Shown piece after piece: positions 44,702 to 54,514 of a DNA stretch of 64,000 nucleotides. The translations under genes were made by a program, and so were the position numbers. Under the pieces are notes generated by a model. The model was not told where the DNA came from, made no database searches, and worked only from the letters and a program-made list of their open reading frames with translations. The stretch covers positions 507,380,301 through 507,444,300 of the forward strand of contig NC_053390.1 of the NCBI RefSeq assembly GCF_905171765.1. Reading direction: 5' to 3'. This DNA is from Bufo bufo (taxonomy: Eukaryota > Chordata > Amphibia > Anura > Bufonidae). Every line of letters begins with the position of its first letter. Position 1 is the stretch's first letter.

Positions 44702-45110
44702 CAGGGAACCTGTCATCAACTGTATGATAACCTCACTGAGGGCAGCATAAAATAGTGACAGAAATGCTGATTTCAGCTAAAAGTAGGTGGTTGCTGAGAA
44801 CCAGCATCATAATCATTGCAGCCCAGGCCTGGAAAAGAGTCAGATCTGCCTGAGAAGAGTCCTGGTTATCCATAATCTCCTGCCCTCTCACCCATCTGCT
44901 GATGATTGGCAGTTCTCCCCTAGAAAGAAAGGGAGAAAACTAGGTAGAAGACTGTCAGTCATCAGCAGGAGAGCAGGACTTCATGAATAACCATGACTCT
45001 TCTCAGGTGGCCGGGACTCTTTTCCAGGCCCAGTCTTGCAATGATTGTGATGTTGGTTCTCGGCAACCACTTACTTTTACCTTATAAATGACAGACCACT
45101 GAAATCAACT
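44702..45110. repeat. Palindromic MITE, second copy of the element at 61-563
   Basis: AGGGAACCTGTCATCAACTG then CACTGAGGGCAGCATAAAAT and the AGTGGTTGCTGAGAACCAGC arm match the first MITE closely. The inverted arm at 45000-45085 (TTGGTTCTCGGCAACCACTT) follows. The far right end is replaced by the next MITE. Confidence 0.75.
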
Positions 45111-45125
45111 GGCCTAAAAGAACCT

Positions 45126-46391
45126 TAAAGGGAGTCTGTCACCACAATTTGCCCTTATAGACCACTTACATAGCACTGTAGCATAACTATAGATCAGTCA
45201 AATGGTACCTTTGTCTGGAGTTCAGCAGGGGCAAAAACAGAGTTTTATTCATATGTAAATGAGGGCTCGCAAGTGCCCAGGGGCGGCATTCGGGCTGTAA
45301 GTGCCCAGGCCGCTCTTCCTTCTTTTCACATAACCCCTCCCCAGCCTGTTGCTTGGCCCACCCTGTAAGCCTCTTTCGTCATCCAGTGTACTGGCAGATA
45401 TCCCGCCGGCGCATGCGCACTGTGATGACAATTGTGGGCAGCAGCATCATTCCATGCAGTGCGCATGCGCGGGCGGGATATCGGCCAGTACACTGGATGA
45501 TGTAAGAGGCTTACAGGGCAGGCCAAGCAACAGGCTGGGGAGGGGTTATGTGAAAAGAAGGAAGAGCGGCCTGGTCACTTACAGCCCGAACGCTGCCCCT
45601 GGGCACTTGCGAGCTCTCATTTACATATTGTAAGGGGTTATACTCTCAGGCTGGGCGGCGATGACAGATTCTCTTGCAGACCACAGGGTTAAAGTCCAAA
45701 TGCTGCTTTATTTATCACACTCTGGCAATACAGGCAACCCCAGTTATAATTCACTGGTTAAGGTGAAGGTCCAGCACCACAAAACATAAACCAAACTAAA
45801 ATAAACACCTGCCCGTCTGGGCCCTGGCTAATACAGTAAGGATCCTAGCTCACCTATTGAACACAGGTCACACAGAGAATTCGGCTTCTCTAACCAGCAG
45901 CCGAGACATCTTCCCAGACTTTCTCCAGGCATTACTCTCCTCAGACTGACAGCATGGACTGTGCTTTATTTCCCCTTGATGATCCCAGCTGGCTTCAGAT
46001 GGGATCCCTCAGGCTAAGGGAAAACCTGTCCCGGAATGTAGTGGACTGGGGAGGTCCCTCTACCAATCCTACCTTCTCCCAGTCCAATAAAATCCAGCCC
46101 ATAAACTTAACAAAACTGTCTCAGCAACCTACACATTGCTGAGACCATTTTAACCTTCTGGATTTTATTTACCTCACCCAGTTGAAGAAGCTGGGTGGGA
46201 TATACACCCCTTCCAGGACTTTACCATACACTTTTCTGTTTACCTTACCACAATATGAATAAAACTCAGTTTTTGCCCCTGGTGAACAGCCAAACAAAAA
46301 GACAAAGGTACCGTTTGGCTGATCTATAGTTATGCTACAGTGCTATGTAAGTGGTCTATAAGGGCAAATTGTGGTGACAGGTTCCCTTTAA
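45126..46391. repeat. Palindromic TTAA MITE carrying a 0.62-kb insertion
   Basis: TTAAAGGGAGTCTGTCACCA (left) pairs with GTGGTGACAGGTTCCCTTTAA (right). Arms (CTATAGATCAGTCAAATGGT / GTTTGGCTGATCTATAG) pair over 120 bp. A second palindrome at 45290-45560 (GCGCATGCGC centre) forms the core. The right arm is interrupted at about 45632-46250. Confidence 0.8.
45632..46250. mobile_element. Insertion within the MITE right arm
   Basis: Comparison with the MITE left arm (CATATGAATAAAACTCTG expected) shows about 620 bp of extra DNA between CATTTACATAT and ATATGAATAAAAC. The insert ends look inverted (ATTGTAAGG / CCTTACCACAAT) with an ATAT-like duplication. No coding region was recognised; the class is unknown. 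Confidence 0.55.
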
Positions 46392-46453
46392 TAATTTAGT
46401 AGTGATTTAATGATGTCTATTCTCATGTGTAGAGCCCATTGCTAACCAAATAC

Positions 46454-46797
46454 AGTGGTCCCTCAAGATACAATATTACTTGGTTCCAGGAGGACCATTG
46501 TATGTTGAAACCATTGTAAGTTGAGTAATCGGTTCCAAAGCCCCAAAATGTCATCCAAAATAAGAGAAAATGAAGATTTAAGAAAAATAAGCAGATAATA
46601 CAGATAAAACCAGTCCTTACATATAATGGTCAGGAATGGCTGCTAACTAGCAACTACTACAGCTTTTACCAGAGAAGTGGCCTTGATTGGTTGGATCTGA
46701 GTCTGAGGCATTGTATGTTGAGTCAGTTTCAACTTACGATGGGTCATAAAAGACCATTGTATGTTGAAAATATTGTATCCTGAGGGATCATTGTATA
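46454..46797. repeat. Tc1/mariner-type MITE ('cagtggtccctcaagata')
   Basis: ACAGTGGTCCCTCAAGATAC (left) pairs with TTGTATCCTGAGGGATCATTG (right), with TA flanks. Subterminal CATTGTATGTTGAAA recurs in both halves. Confidence 0.7.
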
Positions 46798-47890
46798 AGT
46801 CCCTGCAAGTCTTGAACTTAATTAGATATGGAAAAAGCCAAATGCGTCAGGAGGTCTGACTCAGTGTATAGTCATTTCAACATGTATTTTCCAGGGAATC
46901 CATGGCAGAGATCCGAGGTTGACCTCAGATTTCTGCCACAGATACAATCACGGGTATCTGTGCGGTTTCCATGCCTAGAAAAGAGTGTGTCCTTTCTTGA
47001 CAGTGTTTTGAAACCAGTGTAAAAAAATCTGTGACCATCTAACGGCAGCGCAGATTCCCATTGAGGAGCAATGGGAGGCAGAATACATTCAGTTCTCCCA
47101 TAGATTTTGGCGTGGAAATTCAGTTTGAACATGCCCTTATTTAGCTACTGAAGAAGGAGCAATGGAGCTCCAAAACCTGTTTGGTCAATAGGTGCCGATC
47201 TATGAGTCTAATCTGAACACAGTTAAATAGAACAGTTTAAAATATAAGTTCCCCGGAGATGGGTGGGGAATGCTATGAATTTTGAATGTTATTAAATTAA
47301 AAGATTGTGAAAAAATGTTTTGTATGTTATATAAAAAAATGATTAATAAAAAAATATATATAATAATATAAGTTGCCTGACTGCATAGTATTGATAGGGC
47401 CTGCAACCTACAATATACCGGTATGTATGGTATATCTTCTATGGTGAAATTCTGTATTTGGCATTTCAGCAACACAAGGAACAGCTACAGAGGACAGATT
47501 GAACTAGAAGGCCCAGCGGTAACATTTCTACAAAAACGAGCACTGGCGTCTATAGATAATTAAGACATGCTCATCTCGAGCCTGCTGAGATTACACTTTT
47601 CCAGGAATTCAAGTATACAAGCCAGTAGGGCAGTCACAGGTCCTAACTTTCACCTGTTTGCGGATTAGGAAGGGGTCTATGTTGTGGAAAGCTGGGTGGC
47701 AGCCAACACACCTCTTTAACAGAACAGGTGTATATAAGCATCTCAGCAAGCCCTAGAGCAGTCACAGGTCGTGATTTACTGTTTTTCTTTACACTGTGTG
47801 ACTGTGAATTAGAAAGCGGTGTATATTGTGGAAAGCTGGGTGGCATCCAAAAAGCTGCCTTGATTTGTATTCATATACAGCTTCTGCATT
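46798..47890. other. Non-coding stretch with a direct duplication
   Basis: No gene is recognised. GCAGTCACAGGTC...TATGTTGTGGAAAGCTGGGTGGCA at about 47630-47705 recurs at about 47758-47850 (GCAGTCACAGGTC...TATTGTGGAAAGCTGGGTGG), a diverged direct repeat of about 125 bp spacing. Confidence 0.5.
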
Positions 47891-47892
47891 TT

Positions 47893-48130
47893 AAAGCCCC
47901 GTGGTTAGCACTGCACTGGTGCCTTGCAGTGTTGGGGTCCTAGGTTTGAATCCGACCAAGGACAACATCTGCATGGAGATGTATGTTCTCTCCATGTTTG
48001 CGTGGGGGTACTCCAGTTTCCTTCCACACTTCAAAGACATACTGATGGGGAACTTAGATTGTGAGCCGCATAAGTGATAATAATGACTGTAAAGCATTGC
48101 GGAGTATGTCAGCGCTTTATAGATACCAGC
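47893..48130 (+). repeat. tRNA-derived SINE
   Basis: The head carries pol III box A-like GTGGTTAGCACTG and box B-like GGTTTGAATCC. The body follows with CAACATCTGCATGGAGATGT, TTCTCTCCATGTTTGCGTGG and CTTCAAAGACATACTGATGG, then GTGAGCCGCATAAG and GCGCTTTATAGATA at the tail. The fragment at 27040 on the minus strand is the same family. It is a repeat, not a working tRNA gene. Confidence 0.8.
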
Positions 48131-48171
48131 AAGGTATATCCATATATATAGAATATATATATATATATATA

Positions 48172-49208
48172 CACTCACCTAAAGAATTATTAGGAACACC
48201 ATACAAATACGGTGTTGGACCCCCTTTTGCCTTCAGAACTGCCTTAATTCTATGTGGCATTGATTCAACAAGCTGCTGATAGCATTCTTTAGAAACGTTG
48301 GCCCATATTGATAGGATAGCATCTTGCAGTGGATGGAGATTTGAGGGATGCACATCCAGGGCACGAAGCTCCCGTTCCACCACATCCCAAAGATGCTCTA
48401 TTGGGTTGAGATCTGGTGACTGTGGGGGCCATTTTAGTACAGTGAACTCATTGTCATGTTCAAGAAACCAATTTGAAATGATTCGAGCTTTGTGACATGG
48501 TGCATTATCCTGCTGGAAGTAGCCATCAGAGGATGGATACATGTTCTCATTCTGTTTACGCCAAATTCGGACTCTACCATTTGAACAGAAATCGAGACTC
48601 TTCAGACCAGGCAACATTCTTCCAGTCTTCAACAGTCCAATTTTGGTGAGCTCGTGCAAATTGTAGCCTCTTTTTCCTATTTGTAGTGGAGATGAGTGGT
48701 ACCCGGTGGGGTCTTCTGCTGTTGTAGCCCATCCGCCTCAAGGTTGTGCGTGTTGTGGCTTCACAAATGCTTTGCTGCATACCTCGGTTGTAACGAGTGG
48801 TTATTTCAGTCAACGTTGCTCTTCTATCAGCTTGAATCAGTCAGCCCATTCTCCTCGGACCTCTAGCATCCACAAGGCATTTTTGCCCACAGGACTGCCG
48901 CATACTGGATGTTTTTCCCTTTTCACACCATTTTTTGTAAACCCTAGAAATGGTTGTGCGTGAAAATCCCAGTAACTGAGCAGATTGTGAAATACTCAGA
49001 CCGGCCCATCTGGCACCAACAACCATGCCACGCTCAAAATTGCTTAAATCACCTTTCTTTCCCATTCTGACATTCAGTTTGGAGTTCAGGAGATTGTCTT
49101 GACCAGGACCACCCCCTAAATGCATTGAAGCAACTGCCATGTGATTGGTTGACTAGATAATTGCATTAATGAGAAATAGAACAGGTGTTCCTAATAATTC
49201 TTTAGGTG

Positions 49209-49212
<4 letters not shown>
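48172..49212 (-). mobile_element. Tc1-like transposon, internally deleted, both ends present
   Basis: Terminal inverted repeats CACTCACCTAAAGAATTATT and AATAATTCTTTAGGTGAGTG bound 1041 bp inserted in a TA microsatellite. Full Tc1-like elements are nearer 1.3-1.7 kb, so an internal piece is missing. Confidence 0.92.
48180..49065 (-). pseudogene. Tc1-like transposase, deleted and interrupted
   Basis: The minus strand starts MGKKGDLSNFERGM and shows the N-terminal helix-turn-helix region (LSISQSAQLLGFSRTTISRV). A TGA after RRMG breaks the frame near 48840. The middle (RKKRLQFARAHQNWTVEDW) is followed by WSEESRF, where the first catalytic Asp is replaced by Glu. A stop and frameshift then precede a deletion that joins EN-MYPSS directly to GYFQQDNAPCHKAR (second Asp). 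The last acidic residue lies in SPDLNPIEHLWD. The enzyme cannot work; the ends may still be mobilised in trans. Confidence 0.88.
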
Positions 49213-49248
<36 letters not shown>

Positions 49249-49251
<3 letters not shown>

Positions 49252-50187
49252 TACAGACCAAAAGTTTGGACACACCTTCTCATTCAAAGAGTTTTCTTTA
49301 TTTTCATGACTATGAAAATTGTAGATTCACACTGAAGGCATCAAAACAATGAATTAACACATGTGGAATTATATACATAACAAACAAGTGTGAAACAACT
49401 GAAAATATGTCATATTCTAGGTTCTTCAAAGTAGCCACCTTTTGCTTTGATTACTGCTTTGCACACTCTTGGCATTCTCTTGATGAGCTTCAAGAGGTAG
49501 TTCCCTGAAATGGTTTTCACTTCACAGGTGTGCCCTGTCAGGTTTAATAAGTGGGATTTCTTGCCTTATAAATGGGGTTGGGACCATCAGTTGCGTTGAG
49601 GAGAAGTCAGGTGGATACACAGCTGATAGTCCTACTGAATAGACTGTTAGAATTTGTATTATGGCAAGAAAAAAGCAGCTAAGTAAAGAAAAACGAGTGG
49701 CCATCATTACTTTAAGAAATGAAGGTCAGTCAGTCAGCCGAAAAATTGGGAAAACTTTGAAAGTAAGGGCTATTTGACCATGAAGGAGAGTGATTGGGTG
49801 CTGTGCCAGATGACCTGGCTTCCACAGTCACCGGACCTGAACCCAATCGAGATGGTTTGGGGTGAGCTGGACCGCAGAGTGAAGGCAAAAGGGCCAACAA
49901 GTGCTAAGCATCTCTGGGAACTCCTTCAAGACTGTTGGAAGACCATTTCAGGGGACTACCTCTTGAAGCTCATCAAGAGAATGCCAAGAGTGTGCAAAGC
50001 AGTAATCAAAGCAAAAGGTGGCTACTTTGAAGAACCTAGAATATGACATATTTTCAGTTGTTTCACACTTGTTTGTTATGTATATAATTCCACATGTGTT
50101 AATTCATAGTTTTGATGCCTTCATAGTCATGAAAATAAAGAAAACTCTTTGAATGAGAAGGTGTGTCCAAACTTTTGGTCTGTACTG
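49249..50187 (+). mobile_element. Fold-back Tc1-like element, copy 1
   Basis: The ends CAGTACAGACCAAAAGTTTG / CAAACTTTTGGTCTGTACTG with TA flanks define 939 bp. Unlike a normal Tc1 element, both ends carry about 240-270 bp of inverted repeat, and that repeat includes the last codons of the transposase (AGTAGCCACCTTTTGCTTTG at the left is the inverse of the coding end at the right). Between the arms are only the first about 35 codons and the last about 75 codons of the transposase. Confidence 0.9.
49661..50046 (+). pseudogene. Transposase remnants in fold-back Tc1-like copy 1
   Basis: MARKKQLSKEKRVAIITLRN begins at 49661 and runs into unrelated codons and a stop near 49778. The C-terminal piece (49798-50046) keeps SPDLNPIEMVWGELDRRV, with the last catalytic acidic residue, and ends KAVIKAKGGYFEEPRI. 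The catalytic Asp residues are gone. Confidence 0.85.
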
Positions 50188-50582
50188 TATATATACACAC
50201 AATATGCAGTTACAGGGATAGGGGTCTAGGTGACAGCATAATCAGTAGCAATATCCTCCCCTTCTCATGTATTTGATACCCTACAGGGGAGGACTAGGAA
50301 CTAAAAGTGGCTCCATGTTATAGATGGGTCCAAACTGGCAAAAGTTGGGGCAACATATGTAGACAGGGACAACCGAGGTAGATAGGGCCATCAATACTGT
50401 ACTGCAGAACAAAAATTCCACAGAGCAGCACAAAATAGAAGCAAATACCATAGTGCAGCACAAAATCCTCTCACCCACACCACAGTATGAAACGATCATC
50501 GTCCTAAGGACGACAATACAGTTGAATTAAGGAGGGCGCCTGCAGCCACTGGCCAGGTGCATGAGTACCTGATGCTCCTACA
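50188..50582. other. Unassigned non-coding stretch
   Basis: No gene or repeat end is recognised beyond a GCAGCACAAAAT duplication (about 50404-50466). Confidence 0.4.
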
Positions 50583-51700
50583 TTAAACCCTTAGTGACCA
50601 CCCATACGTGTTTTTCTGGAGGTCACTAACGGGCCTTAGGCTGGGCCGCCGCTTTTTTATGTGCAGCGGGGGCCCAACACTCACATGAGAGCCGTGGCCC
50701 TGCTCTAAAAGACCGGAACAGCAGGAGTGCCAATCCGGGCTGTTTAACACTTTACATGCCAGGGCAATGGCGTCCGCCGCATGTAAAGCGCTGACAGAGG
50801 GAGCGGACTCCCTCTTTCTCCCATCGGCACCCCGCAAATGCGATCGCCAGGCGCCGATGTGTGTGCAGGCTGGCTGGGGTCTTGTGTAGGCCTCAGACCA
50901 GCCACGAGTAATCTCTGGCGCAGCCTGCTGGTCAATGTCAGAATAGCATTGCCATTAAAATGCAATGCACTATAGGGATAGTGCATTGCATTTTAAAAGC
51001 AATCAGAATACTGTCATAGTCCCCCTTGTGGGACTATTAAGTGGTAAAAAAAAAAACATTTATTAAATTTAAAAATTCCATTTAAAAAAATGCTTTTTTC
51101 CATTGAAAATATGCTTTTTAATAAAAAATGTAAAAAACAAAACAAACTCCCATATGTTTGGCATTGCCGCATCCATAACGACTCGGACTACATAAATATC
51201 ATGTAAATTTACCCTACAGTGAACGCTGCAAAAAAAAAAAAAAAGACAGAATTGCTAATTTATTCTTAGTTGCAACCAAAAAAAGTAATAACAAGCGAGC
51301 AAAACTTACTCCAAAATGATACCAATGAAAAATACAAGTCATTGCACAAAAATCAAGCCCTCACACAACTCCATAGAAAGAAAAATAATAAAGTTATGGG
51401 TCTTGGGAAGCAGCGATGCAAAAACTTTTTTTTCCTTTAAAAAAAAAGGGGTTTTATTGCAAAAAAGTTGTAAAACGTAAAAGAAAAATTGTTTGGTATC
51501 ACTGTAATGGTACTGACGTAGAGAATAATATGTTTATACTGAAAAATGAACACCATAAAAAAAGTATTTACTTTTTCGCATATAATATTTCCTTTACCCA
51601 TTTTCATATACTCTACAGTGTATTTATAGTGTCTTCCTATTGTTTTCAATTGACTATACCATATGTACTATATTCCATGACAATACTGTTACAAGTTGCC
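50583..51700. mobile_element. piggyBac-like non-autonomous repeat (left end only)
   Basis: It opens TTAAACCCTTAGTGACCACC, resembling the TTAA-starting repeats at 13200 and 58690. The interior includes an inverted pair (AATGCAATGCACTATAGGGA / ATAGTGCATTGCATTTTAA near 50960-50995) and A-rich tracts. No transposase frame and no certain right end. Confidence 0.45.
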
Positions 51701-51865
51701 ATAATCTGCATCTTTAGTTGAGGCATACATTTTACACGATACATTTTATTCATATTCCTAGACTCCTTTGTAGATTGCCATATTTAAAACTCAACAGCAT
51801 CCTCATTTAATCACAGCTATATGTGTACATTGCTCATTGTGGTGCACGCCATATATGTGAATAAA

Positions 51866-52441
51866 TATATATATGGGGAAGGACGCTAAAACAAAAAACT
51901 AAATGTTTATTATAATGTCTCAGTAAAATATAGGGGTGTCTACCCAAACTGCACAAAGCAGCTGATTGAACCGTCACTGATTTATGGGACCACCATCATA
52001 ATAACCTCACTGGTGAAGGTGGAACTGCACTGGAGCAGAATGAACGGTGGGTCCCACAAACTAAAACCCACCAACACTAGGGGGCAAATCACCACAGGGT
52101 CCTAGGTGTGAGACCTGGGTGAAGTACTGTACAGCTGGATATCTGGTACCAAGTATAGCACCAGATATCACTACTAACAGTGGATGTCAGCGCGCAGACA
52201 TCCACTGCACTGACACAATACAGGTGCAGGACTGAGACAGGGTAAGAGCCGCTGACTCCGACTGGTGTGTCAAGAGCACCGATTCCCCTGACACTGTCCT
52301 ATATAGTTAGTGCTCAACGCGTTTCCATGCACTAAATGTGCACTTTATCAGGAGCAACATGCACCGTAAATGGAGCCCACAGCCTCTGATATGGATGTTC
52401 ACTTGAGGCTGTGACAAGGAGGCAGAGGTAGGATGACCTGC
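51866..52441 (+). repeat. Left inverted repeat of the Penelope-like element
   Basis: About 575 bp, nearly identical in inverse to 56731-57293. It includes a hairpin (TGGATGTCAGCGCGCAGACATCCA, about 52184-52207) that is also present in the partner. Confidence 0.85.
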
Positions 52442-52694
52442 CTATAACAGACTTCCTCTAGTGTGAGGCACGGTATAGTCACTAGAACCTACGGTCCTAC
52501 CCAGGGGCGTACATAGAAATCACTGGGCCCCATAGCAAGCATCTGAATTGGGCCCCCTATCCCCACCCACTACCCACCCCTGGCCCGTCCCACCTCCTGT
52601 GCTGGCTTCTCCCATGCCACACCCCCATTAAAGAATCCCTAATGCCCCCCAAAATGGCCGGGGGGAAGGAGTAGGAGAGCACAATGTCCACTAT

Positions 52695-53040
52695 GAGCCC
52701 CCCAAACCCTTAATGCCCCCCAAAATGCTCAGGACAGTGTGCTTTCCTTCTACTCCTCTCCCCCCTGGGCATTTTGGGATAAGGGGGGCTCATAGAGGAT
52801 TGGGGGGGGGGGGGGGGGGATCATACAGGACAGAGTAGGAGGAAAGCAGACTGTCCTCTATGAGCCCCCCAAACCCTTAATGCCCCCCAAAATGCTCAGG
52901 ACAGTGTGCTTTCCTTCTACTCCTCTCCCCCCTGGGCATTTTGGGGTAATGGGGGCATTAGGGGGGCTCATAGAGGATTCAGGGGGGGGGGCGGCTCATA
53001 CAGGACAGAGTAGGAGGAAAGCAGACTGTCCTCTATGGGC
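52695..53040. repeat. Tandem duplication of about 167 bp (two units)
   Basis: GAGCCCCCCAAACCCTTAAT opens both units (52695 and 52862). GGACAGTGTGCTTTCCTTCT, GGGGGGCTCATAGAGGATT and AGGAGGAAAGCAGACTGTCC recur in the same order. The poly-G run differs in length. Confidence 0.85.
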
Positions 53041-53099
53041 CCCCCCTCCCTATGAGTTCTCTTGCTGCCTGGGCTGGCAATGCTGAAGCCTGCATTAAC

Positions 53100-53100
<1 letters not shown>

Positions 53101-53131
<31 letters not shown>
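53101..53131. repeat. (ATCT)n microsatellite
   Basis: About eight tandem TATC/ATCT units. Confidence 0.9.
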
Positions 53132-53132
<1 letters not shown>

Positions 53133-53813
53133 CCTGGGGACCCTTCCCAATATAACAAACCGTGTCCGGTCAGGAGCGGGCAAGCAGTCCTTCAGTCTGG
53201 GGCTGGGAAGGGATCGATGCAGGGTGCAGGGTGCAGGCTGCCTACTTCACTCGAGTCGTGGCTCAGCTCAGATCAGACAGACTCAGAGAATGAATGTGTA
53301 ATGACACTGGCCAATCAGCAGCTGCCTCTTTGTGCTGCTGACTTGTGCTGATTGGCCAGTGTCTGTGAAAACTAGAACACACCTGCAGGCTGGCCGGGCG
53401 GGAGAATCAAGTTCAAGCAGTGAGGCAGCATGAGCAGGTTAATACAAGGGGAGGGGGAGGGCACCGGGCGCCGATCAAAGGCAAGTGCCGCGGGCCCGCG
53501 CTGTGCCTGCGCCGCCCACAGTGTGTGTTTGTACTAGTACTGCCGCTGCATCAATACCTAAAGATTATATATAATCAGTGGAATGAGATCAGAATAGAGG
53601 AAACAGAGAGAGTGTTGACATGTCAGGAGATGCCACTAATGAATTGATCATATATAAAGCCAGTATATAAATGGCACAAAAGAAATGGCATCATTGAGGC
53701 CAGACGGTTTGATAGTATTTAAAGAAAAAATCCATTGCGCCTCTTTCTGCAAAAGGATGCGGTCACAATCACCGCCCCTTGATGACATCTTAACAGAATC
53801 AATCGCCTGAAAC

Positions 53814-54510
53814 TTAACCGATGGCGTTCTGCCTCTGTGACACAGACACGTGGCGTGCAATAGGGGTGTCTTTCAGGTTCGTAATGTCCATAACATGTTC
53901 TTCTATGCGTCGCCTGAGTTCCCTAATGGTTTTGCCAACATATTTTATGCCGCAACACATGTCATCAGATAACACCAACCGACTTGCAGTTGTAAAATGA
54001 CCTAATAAAATAGGTCTTATCTGATGTGCTGTTGGCAAAACTCTTGGTCTTGTCTATAAACCCACAGAACTTATGATGATGAAAATAATTTTCAATAAAG
54101 CATTTGAAACATAAACCCACAGAACTTGCAGGATCCACAGGGAAATGTCCCTGTAAGGGAATTGCGCAACCAGGACTGTGGTTTAGGACTTAGGTAAAGA
54201 CTATGTGCCAACATATCTCGTAAGTTGTTGCTACGCCATAGGTGACAGATGGTCTGGGTGGGATCATGTTGCCAATATCTGGATCAGATTTGAGTATGTC
54301 CCAATGTTCAAGGATGACTTGACGTACAGCCTCATGGGCACTATCATACGTGCCAATAATTCTAACATTGTTGTCACCGACCTCCCTCTTTTTGGGGGAC
54401 AACAGAAGATCCCTATTGGCGCTTAGTGAATGTTGATACACCTGTCTCAAGCATCGCTGTGGATAACCACAACGCTGGAACCTCTGTTGAAGATCTCTCG
54501 CAGCCACCCT
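53814..54510 (-). pseudogene. C-terminal part of the Penelope-like protein with GIY-YIG-like domain
   Basis: On the minus strand 54507 downward reads LQQRFQRCGYPQRCLRQVY, the typical linker after the RT. After frame changes, 54038-53814 carries CGIKYVGKTIRELRRRIEEH, which resembles the Y-V-G-x-T...R...R...EH core of GIY-YIG endonucleases used by Penelope elements to nick DNA. At least two frame changes separate it from the RT. Non-coding tail lies at 53545-53813. Confidence 0.7.
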
Positions 54511-54514
54511 AAAA

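Larger units (their letters stand above)
52502..53540. repeat. hAT-type 'caggggcgta' repeat, right end lost
   Basis: It begins CAGGGGCGTACATAGAAATC, as the hAT element at 27392 does (CAGGGGCGTA), followed by GGGCCCC-rich DNA. The expected TACGCC right end and target duplication were not found. It contains the tandem unit below and a short (ATCT)n run at 53101-53131. Confidence 0.55.

Noticed and set aside
47893..47960. Functional tRNA gene
   Set aside because: Box A and B-like motifs exist but no cloverleaf forms; the downstream body shows a SINE.
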